Shown here: positions 1 through 5,400 of the stretch, one piece after another | How positions within the stretch are numbered: position 1 is the stretch's first letter | How the letters are laid out: each line of letters opens with the position of its first letter | NCBI GenBank assembly: GCA_937877545.1 | Contig: CALFJE010000107.1 | Span: 1-8,269 of the forward strand | Reading direction: 5' to 3' | DNA from: an uncultured Selenomonadales bacterium | GTDB taxonomy: Bacteria > Bacillota > Negativicutes > Selenomonadales > Selenomonadaceae | Length of the DNA: 8,269 bases | Position numbers and translations under genes: made by a program | Notes under the pieces: generated by a model | Databases searched by the model: none | Seen by the model: the letters and a program-made list of their open reading frames with translations, nothing else | Told to the model about the DNA's origin: nothing

Positions 1-11
1 AATGTGTTCAT
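1..11 (-). CDS. Start of an unidentified leftward gene (5' fragment)
   Basis: Only the first three codons (Met-Asn-Thr) and two further bases are inside the window, so the product cannot be identified. A start is supported by a GGAGG ribosome binding site at 19-23, seven bases upstream of the ATG at 9-11, and by a TATAAT box at 31-36 on the same strand. It follows the HxlR gene by about 43 bases but has its own promoter and lies beyond a terminator, so it is probably a separate transcription unit. Confidence 0.55.
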
Positions 12-30
12 GACCACACCTCCGCCAAGG

Positions 31-58
31 ATTATAGCATAAAAAAAGACGCGCTCAA
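31..58 (-). promoter_or_regulatory. Sigma-70-type promoter for the gene leaving the left edge
   Basis: On the minus strand a perfect TATAAT (31-36) is preceded by TGC, an extended -10. TTGAGC (53-58) lies 16 bases upstream as a -35 with four of six consensus bases. The predicted start is near position 24, giving a leader of about a dozen bases that still contains the GGAGG. The -35 overlaps the HxlR stop codon and the spacer contains the T-run of the terminator at 41-75. Confidence 0.55.
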
Positions 59-75
59 ATTTTAAGCTCGTCTTT
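41..75 (-). terminator. Intrinsic terminator after the SRPBCC-HxlR operon
   Basis: On the minus strand AAAGACG (75-69) pairs with CGTCTTT (51-45). Inside it, after one A/G mismatch, GCTTA pairs with TGAGC including a wobble pair, closing a loop of about five bases. Seven consecutive T residues (47-41) overlap and follow the stem, as in a Rho-independent terminator. The 5' arm lies in the last HxlR codons, so the stop codon is inside the hairpin. The plus-strand reading has only a short T-run, so it should work in one direction. Confidence 0.8.
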
Positions 76-405
76 GGTATCGCGCAGGTATTCGCGCATG
101 TGGCGGCGTCCCCAATCGCAAATCGCCGCAAGAATCGGAATCAGCGTCTTGCCAAAATCCGTCAAGCTGTATTCGGTTTTGAGCGGGACGACGGGATAAA
201 CTTCGCGGTGAATTATGCCGTCACGCTCCAATTCGCGGAGCTGCTGAATCAAGACTTTGTGCGACGCTTGCGGGATAAGCCGTTGCAATTCGCCGAAACG
301 CAATTTTTGCTCAATCAAGTGGTGCAGGATTATCGCCTTGTACTTGCCGCCGATAACGCTCAGCGTTGCGTCGACGGGGCAGTTGTAAAGTTTATCGCGC
401 TGCAT
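55..405 (-). CDS. HxlR-family winged-helix transcriptional regulator
   Basis: A 116-residue protein, the usual HxlR size. It shows the family pattern in order: a short N-terminal arm with Cys9, a GGKYK segment at 20-23, the recognition region RFGELQRLIP at 36-45, QQLRELERDGII at 54-65, and the wing REVYP..P..EYSLT at 67-82. HxlR proteins bind DNA as dimers and often control neighbouring redox, quinone or aldehyde detoxification genes. Several (YodB, HypR) sense electrophiles through an N-terminal cysteine, and Cys9 sits where that residue is expected. The gene starts 14 bases inside the end of the SRPBCC gene, has only a weak GGCGG upstream, and is probably translationally coupled to it. Its targets are inferred to be the two operons here. 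The family call is secure; the ligand is unknown. Confidence 0.93.
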   Translation of the reverse strand: MQRDKLYNCPVDATLSVIGGKYKAIILHHLIEQKLRFGELQRLIPQASHKVLIQQLRELERDGIIHREVYPVVPLKTEYSLTDFGKTLIPILAAICDWGRRHMREYLRDTKDELKI

Positions 406-916
406 TCTTCGCCGCCAAGACCGTCCGCGCCAAGCCCTTAATCCAATCCTGGTGCCCCTGATTCATGATGTCGGGGTTGGTATTGAACAAATCTTTGGCG
501 GGCTTGCCCTTCTGCGACTCCTGCGTCAAAATCCTAACGCGCCCCTCCGATAAATCCTCCAAAAGCCACGCGTGAATCACGTCGAGACGATGATCGGCGT
601 CACCCTCAGCCCAGCCGTGCCAAGACAAACGTCCGGGCTTACCGTCGGCGGGCGGCTCAAACTCAACGACTTGCGCCTCAATCGGGAAGCCGAATGTCGA
701 AAATCTGAAGCGCGTATCCGCCTTGAGCTTGGGCGCGTCGCCGGCGTAAAAGTGAATATCGGCGACGTTGTTGTAGTAGCTCGCCCAAATCGAAGTGTCG
801 ATAAGATTGTCGAACACGTCCGCCGCCGTAATGCCCTTGACGATAATCTCGTTCGAGGCAAAGTTGTCGGTAGTGCCGGGCAGATAGCCTTGCGGCCAAT
901 GAATTTCGTGCAACAT
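392..916 (-). CDS. SRPBCC (START/Bet v1-like) ligand-binding fold protein
   Basis: A 174-residue protein without a signal peptide or membrane segment, so cytoplasmic. The pattern fits the SRPBCC/polyketide-cyclase superfamily: ITAADVFDNLID at 29-40 (first helix, often A..V...L.D), WASYYNNVADI at 44-54, strand pairs FRFSTFGFPIEAQVVEFEP at 70-88, then LSWHGWAEG at 97-105, HAWLLEDL at 115-122 and a long C-terminal helix from about 152. Such proteins bind hydrophobic or aromatic ligands in a cavity; no catalytic residue can be assigned. The start is fixed by GGAGGA six bases before the ATG. It is the first gene of a two-gene operon with the HxlR regulator and has its own promoter at 950-978. It may handle the compound the regulator senses, but that is inference from position. 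Confidence 0.8.
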   Translation of the reverse strand: MLHEIHWPQGYLPGTTDNFASNEIIVKGITAADVFDNLIDTSIWASYYNNVADIHFYAGDAPKLKADTRFRFSTFGFPIEAQVVEFEPPADGKPGRLSWHGWAEGDADHRLDVIHAWLLEDLSEGRVRILTQESQKGKPAKDLFNTNPDIMNQGHQDWIKGLARTVLAAKNAAR

Positions 917-918
917 AT

Positions 919-953
919 AAATTCCTCCGTCAAAAAGTTTAGCGGAGGAATTT
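919..953 (-). promoter_or_regulatory. Inverted repeat that includes the SRPBCC ribosome binding site
   Basis: Perfect 11-bp arms at 919-929 and 943-953 are separated by 13 bases. Read leftward, the proximal arm holds the GGAGGA of the SRPBCC gene and the distal arm is its exact complement (CCTCC), so a transcript carrying both arms would hide the ribosome binding site. The distal arm overlaps the -10 box, so a transcript begun at the local promoter (start near 943) would lack it. The repeat could instead be a DNA operator. Confidence 0.7.
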
Positions 954-978
954 TATCAAGCGGTGCGGATTTTGACAA
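950..978 (-). promoter_or_regulatory. Sigma-70-type promoter of the SRPBCC-HxlR operon
   Basis: On the minus strand TTGTCA (973-978) is followed after exactly 17 bases by TAAAAT (950-955); each box matches five of six consensus bases. The predicted start is near 943, about 27 bases before the ATG at 916. It lies in the 84-base gap after the flavoprotein gene, where I see no convincing terminator, so read-through from upstream is likely as well. Confidence 0.7.
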
Positions 979-1000
979 TTACGCACTTGCGGGTAACCGC

Positions 1001-1657
1001 TCACAGAGCCGCGCCGAGTTTGAAAGCAACTTCGCCGAATTCGGAACGTTCGACCATGGAGCGCGTCCCGCAACCGACCGCCCAGATTTGCCCGACGTCC
1101 TGCCAACTCATGTAGCGCACCAGCGTCTCGTAGTGATTCTGCAACGCCTCCATAGTCCAATCGGCGGTATTCCACGCCGTCGCTATCATGATTGACTTTT
1201 TGCCGTTGAGGCGCGTCGTGCGCGAATAAAATCTGTCGACGATGATTTTAAGTTGCGCACTCATGCCGAAATAGTAAAGCGGCGTCACGAGTACCAACAG
1301 GTCGGCTTTAAGCATTTGCGGCATAAGCTTGTTTTGAATGGCGTCGTTGAAGATACAATCGCCGTCCATGCCGCATTTGTCGCAACCTTGGCAAGGATGA
1401 GTATCCTCGTGCGCCGCGTCGAAGGTAAAAATTTCATGCCCCGCACGTTTCGCGCCCTCGATGAATTTTTGAGCCAGCCAGCGCGAAGTCGATTGCGCCT
1501 CGGAATGCGGACTGCTGTTTATTACCACGATTTTCATTGGCTTTCCCTCCGAAATGATATTCTGTGCCTCAGGCTTGGTAGCCGCCGCGCCGCAACCGCT
1601 AAGGTAAAGAGACATTGCGCCCAGCCCGACGATTTTTATAAAGTCGCGCCTGTTCAT
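1001..1657 (-). CDS. Exported flavodoxin-fold NADPH-dependent FMN reductase / iron-sulfur flavoprotein-like
   Basis: A 218-residue protein. Residues 1-40 are an export leader: RRDFIK at 3-8 resembles a Tat motif, a hydrophobic stretch follows, and the lipobox LSGC at 19-22 suggests a lipoprotein anchored at Cys22. The catalytic part starts at Met41 with a flavodoxin-like strand and FMN phosphate loop (MKIVVINSSPHSEAQS). Next comes Cys89-x2-Cys92-x2-Cys95-x5-Cys101, the compact motif of archaeal-type iron-sulfur flavoproteins, then VTPLYYFGMSAQLKIIVDR at 124-142, the typical FMN and dimer segment of COG0655. The expected role is FMN-dependent reduction of quinones, nitro compounds or similar; the substrate is unknown. 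The start overlaps the CMD stop as ATGA, indicating coupling. The upstream AAGGAA is weak, whereas Met41 has a stronger GGAGG eight bases before it. A 4Fe-4S cluster is possible but not proven by the motif. Confidence 0.87.
   Translation of the reverse strand: MNRRDFIKIVGLGAMSLYLSGCGAAATKPEAQNIISEGKPMKIVVINSSPHSEAQSTSRWLAQKFIEGAKRAGHEIFTFDAAHEDTHPCQGCDKCGMDGDCIFNDAIQNKLMPQMLKADLLVLVTPLYYFGMSAQLKIIVDRFYSRTTRLNGKKSIMIATAWNTADWTMEALQNHYETLVRYMSWQDVGQIWAVGCGTRSMVERSEFGEVAFKLGAAL
1535..1551 (-). promoter_or_regulatory. Internal ribosome binding site and ATG for a leaderless flavoprotein
   Basis: CGGAGG (1551-1546) lies eight bases before an in-frame ATG (1537-1535) at codon 41, where the flavodoxin fold begins. 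It is a better Shine-Dalgarno sequence than the AAGGAA before the annotated start. Initiation here would give a 178-residue cytoplasmic enzyme lacking the Tat/lipoprotein leader. Confidence 0.55.
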
Positions 1658-2412
1658 GAATAAATTTCCTTAGCCATGGGGAAAACCGCCCAGGCTTTTG
1701 GCCAGCCGGCGTAGAAGCCCAGTTGCGTGATAATCTCGACCATCTCCGCCTGCGTGACGCCGTTGGCTTTGGCGTTGGCGAGGTGATGTTTAAGCGCGTC
1801 GGTGAAAATGCCCGCGCCGACCAGCGTCGACACCGTGACGATACTCCTGTCGTGCAGGGATAAAATCTTGTTGCGGCTCCAAAGCTCGCCGAACAGAATA
1901 TCATCGTTATAGCGGGCGAATTCGGGCGCGAAGTCTCCGAGGTTTTTTCTGCCCGCCGTTTGAGCGATTTTCTTGCCGACGTCGTCAAAAATCTGCGCGG
2001 AGTCGCCGCCGTAAACCTCCTTAGCCATGGGGAAGACCGCCCACGCCTTAGGCCAACCCGCATAGAAGGCAAGCTGAGTGATAATCTCGACCATCTCGTC
2101 GCGGGTGACGCCGTTCGCCTTAGCCGTCTGAATATGATACTTCAAGGAGCTGTCGAGGACACCGCTGCCGACGAGGGCGCAAATCGTGACGATACTCCTG
2201 TCGTGCAGGGAAAGAATATCGTTGCGGCTCCAAACCTCGCCGAAAAGAATATCGTCGTTGTAGCGGGCGAATTCGGGTGCAAAGTCGCCCAATCTGTCGC
2301 GCCCCGCCGTCTGAACAATTTTTACCGCCTTGGAATTTTCCATAGCCGTCGCCTCCGTTGCTAAACCTATCGTGCACAATGCCGCCAATCCTGCCGCCAA
2401 AAGCTTTTTCAT
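1654..2412 (-). CDS. Exported protein with two tandem carboxymuconolactone decarboxylase (CMD) domains
   Basis: A 252-residue protein. Residues 1-23 form a Sec signal peptide: MKK, a hydrophobic core, and the cleavage motif ATA before Met24. Two CMD domains follow at about 31-134 and 148-251. Each has the family pattern LSLHDRSIVT, H near the helix before AKANGVT, and E.VEIITQL.FYAGWPKAW, as in PcaC/COG0599. The histidine usually found in the H..YAG.P segment is Gln in both copies. There is no CxxC, so it is not an AhpD-type thiol peroxidase partner. Gamma-CMD decarboxylates a lactone in protocatechuate breakdown, but many family members are redox-linked proteins of unknown role, and the substrate here cannot be named. 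I chose the ATG at 2412 because GGAGG lies eight bases before it; an in-frame ATG at 2418 is only two bases from the GGAGG. The gene overlaps the flavoprotein start by four bases. Confidence 0.88.
   Translation of the reverse strand: MKKLLAAGLAALCTIGLATEATAMENSKAVKIVQTAGRDRLGDFAPEFARYNDDILFGEVWSRNDILSLHDRSIVTICALVGSGVLDSSLKYHIQTAKANGVTRDEMVEIITQLAFYAGWPKAWAVFPMAKEVYGGDSAQIFDDVGKKIAQTAGRKNLGDFAPEFARYNDDILFGELWSRNKILSLHDRSIVTVSTLVGAGIFTDALKHHLANAKANGVTQAEMVEIITQLGFYAGWPKAWAVFPMAKEIYS
1660..1971 (-). repeat. CMD domain copy 2 (tandem intragenic duplication)
   Basis: This 104-codon segment aligns without gaps to 2011-2322. By hand I count 82 identical residues of 104. The stretch from LGDFAPEF through DDILFGE and the stretch FYAGWPKAWAVFPMAKE are the same in both copies. 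The differences cluster in the helix around VGSGVLDSS versus VGAGIFTDA. A 13-residue linker joins the copies. The similarity suggests a fairly recent duplication. Confidence 0.85.
2011..2322 (-). repeat. CMD domain copy 1 (tandem intragenic duplication)
   Basis: First of the two gap-free 104-codon copies; its partner is 1660-1971. CMD proteins normally assemble from single-domain subunits, so a fused pair could supply two subunits per chain. Copy 1 has KYHIQTAK where copy 2 has KHHLANAK, so the histidine content of this helix differs. Confidence 0.85.
2341..2357 (-). promoter_or_regulatory. Internal ribosome binding site and ATG at the signal-peptide cleavage point of the CMD gene
   Basis: CGGAGG (2357-2352) is followed after eight bases by an in-frame ATG (2343-2341), codon 24, the residue directly after the predicted ATA cleavage site. 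The 17-base block from CGGAGG through ATG differs at a single base from the block at the gene's main start (2426-2410). Initiation here would give a cytoplasmic form with the same N-terminus as the mature exported one. Confidence 0.6.
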
Positions 2413-2431
2413 AGCCATCGCCTCCGCGCAG

Positions 2432-2462
2432 ATTATATCAAATTTGAGCGGCTCAAAGTCAA
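2432..2462 (-). promoter_or_regulatory. Promoter of the CMD-flavoprotein operon with a 15-bp palindrome in its spacer
   Basis: On the minus strand a perfect TATAAT (2432-2437) is preceded by TTGACT (2457-2462) at a spacing of 19, which is longer than ideal. The predicted start is only a few bases before the GGAGG at 2421-2425. The spacer contains a perfect palindrome, TTTGAGC-C-GCTCAAA (2443-2457), a good position for a repressor operator. The -35 overlaps the stop codon of the upstream RTX gene. The palindrome has no proper T-run after it, so it is a poor terminator. Confidence 0.5.
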
Positions 2463-5400
2463 CTTGTCTTGACGAGCTTGGAACCGCTTATAGCATATGA
2501 ATCGCCGTTGACGTTAAATATTGTCGCCGAGGAATTTTCGAGGATAATCGCGCTGTAAGTTGAGCCGACTTTAAACACGACGCGTCCCGAAGCATTGTAA
2601 TAATTAGCCGACCAATCGCCCGTGATTTGAAGCATATCCGAATCGTCAAAGCCGAAGATAACGTCCTTGCCGTCGCCGAACGCGGGACGAATTATGATGT
2701 TCCTGTTGCCGTCGCGCCCGACGATACAGGCGTCCTCGTTGATTAGAATTTTCTTGCCGACGGCGTTTTTCAAGGTTAGGGTTTTATTGCTGTCGTTGCT
2801 GAAGGTAAGGGTTACGTCGTTGCCGTTGACGTTCGCGTCCGTGATATGACTTAGCCACTTTGCGCCGTCGCCATTGAGCAAAATTTTATCGAAGTTGGCG
2901 GCGTAGTCCGTAATTATATCCTTGCCGCCTGTGTAAATGAATGTGTCCGCGCCCCAGCCGCCCGTAAGCGTATCGTTACCCGCACCGCCGTCGAGCGTGT
3001 CCGCCTTAGCTCCGCCGATTATTGAGTTGTCGCGAGCGTTGCCCGTGATGGCGACAGGAGTCGTTCGCGCTGAAGCATCAGCCGTTACGACTTCGGCACC
3101 GAGCGTGACCTTGGCATTGCTGTTGTTCGTCAACGTCAAGCGGGTTGGGTCGCCTTCCTCGCCGTCGATATGTATCGTCCCATACCTAGCGTTCTTGAGC
3201 AGAATGGAGCCGTCGCCGACAGTGATGATAACGTCATTGCCTACCGTGGAACGAATGTATTCGCCGCCTGATATACTTAGCGTATCTTTTAAATCAGAGC
3301 CCCAAATTGTGTCGTTGCCGTCGCCTGCTGTGTATTTGATAAGATTGTAACGTGCAAAAGCTCCAAGGCTTATTTGGTCGTTGCCCATGCCCGCGTCTAT
3401 TGAGCCGCCGTCGTAAATGGAAATGAAATCGTCCCCTGAACCCGCATCTACCGAGCCGCTATAAATGGAAACAAAATCGTCGCCCGAACCTGTTTTGACT
3501 GCGGCGTTGACAGTATGGTGGTAAGCATAGACCTTGACCGTATTATTGCCATCTCCTGCATCCACATTTATCGAAGAATCTATTGAAGAATGTGATTGAA
3601 CAGAAACATAATCATCGCCCGAACCCGTTTTAACTATGTCGCCACCATAGACGGTATTGTTTCCTCCGCCCGCATCTATTGAGCCGCCGCCGTAGAGAGA
3701 AATAAAATCGTCTCCCGCGCCTGCGTCTATCAAGACTAAGCCGTCACCACTAATGGAAATGGAATCATCGCCTGAGCCCGTCTTCACTGTAGCTTTGTGG
3801 TAGCCACCAACCATTACGGTATTGTTGCCTTCGCCCGCATTGATTTGGCCGCCGTTGTAAAGAGAAACATAATCGTCGCCTGAACCTGTCTTGATTGTGG
3901 CATTAGAGAAGTCGGAATAGATGGTATTGTTACCCTCGCCTGCGTCTACGTCTACTGAAGATTCAGAGCTACCACTAATAGAAATAATATCGTCGCCTGA
4001 AGCTGTCCGTATCGTAGCGTTGGAATAATAATTACGAGCATAGACAGTATTATTGCCATTACCCGCATTTATCGAACCTCCGCCGTAAAGAGAAACGAAG
4101 TCGTCGCCGTCTCCCGTCTTGACTGTGGCGTTAATGGTAGAGCCAGAGTAGCCATAGATATGAACAGTATTGTTTCCATTACCCGTGTCCACGTCTATTG
4201 AAGATTTAGAGCCACCGTTAATGGAAATGACATCGTCGCCTGAAGCTGTTTTTATCGTAGCGTTAATAGTAGAATGGGAATAGCCATTGACACGGACAGT
4301 ATTGTTGCCTTCGCCTGCGTTCACGTTCGCGTTTATCGATGAATGGGATCCGCCGCCATCGTAGATAGAAATATAATCGTCGTCTATTCCTGTTTTTACT
4401 GTGGCGTTAGAGTAGTAGTAGCCATAGACCTCGACCGTATTATTGCCATCGCCAGCGTTTACATTAGCGTTTATCGAAGAGTCGGAACTGTAGCCGCTAC
4501 TATGAATAGAAATATAGTCGTTGCCTGAATCTGTCTTCACTGCGGCGTTAATAGTAGAGTAGCTGGATACACTGGCAATGACGGTATTGTTGCCGTTGCC
4601 AGCGTCCACATCCACATCTATCGAATAATTATAACTAGAGCCGCTGTAAATGGAAATATAATCGTCGTCTGTTCCTGTTTTTACTGTAGCGTCAACAGTT
4701 GAGTAGTCGGCATAGACTCCGATAGTATTGTTGCCATCTCCTGCGTCTATCAAGGATTTGGAACCGAAACCACCACGAATTGAAATGGAATCGTCACCCA
4801 AGCCAGTTTTCACTGTGGTGTCATAGGAGGAATAAATGGTATTGTTGCCCTCGCCTGCATCGATTGAGCCGTCGCCAGAGATATAATCGTTGCCATCTCC
4901 CGCGTTTATTGTGACATCATCACCGTAACTGCGGATTGAGTCGTTGCCTTCGCCTGCGTCTATCGTGACGTTATCGCCGTAGTTGACGATAGAATCATTG
5001 TCTGCACCGCCGTTAATTGTCACGCTGTCGCCGTTGTTGTAGATAGTATCGTTGCCAGCACCCAAATCAATAGAAACATTGTTGCCGCCATTATGCCAAA
5101 CTCTTTCATAACCCTCATACCACCAACCGCCATTTTTAATATAATCGTCACCTGCGCCGAGGTCGATTTTGATATTGGAGACATCGTTGTTAATGGAGTC
5201 GTCGCCGTCGGTAGCTTGCTTGTCGTCCTCGACGTAAGTGAAATTTTCCAAGCGGTCGGTGAAGCCGCTCAGACAAACAATCAACTTGCCGCTACTGTTT
5301 CTTATCGCGGTCGAGCCAAATTCTATCCGCGCCGTGTAAGTGCCTGCGGGCAGATTGAGCACGTCGCCGAATTCAAAATCCTTGATATAAACGTTGCTCG

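Noticed and set aside
989..1000. GCGG/CCGC hairpin after the flavoprotein stop codon
   Set aside because: Only four base pairs and no T-run, so it is not a credible terminator.
572..1195. Plus-strand open frame across the SRPBCC and flavoprotein genes
   Set aside because: It overlaps two well-supported minus-strand genes and their promoter and has no family-like sequence.
2443..2457. Palindrome read as an intrinsic terminator of the RTX gene
   Set aside because: The stem is short with a loop of one to three bases and there is no adequate T-run after it; the position between -35 and -10 boxes fits an operator better.
3356..4819. Tandem repeats considered as a CRISPR array
   Set aside because: The repeats keep one reading frame, vary at third codon positions and encode RTX loops; there are no constant repeats with unique spacers.
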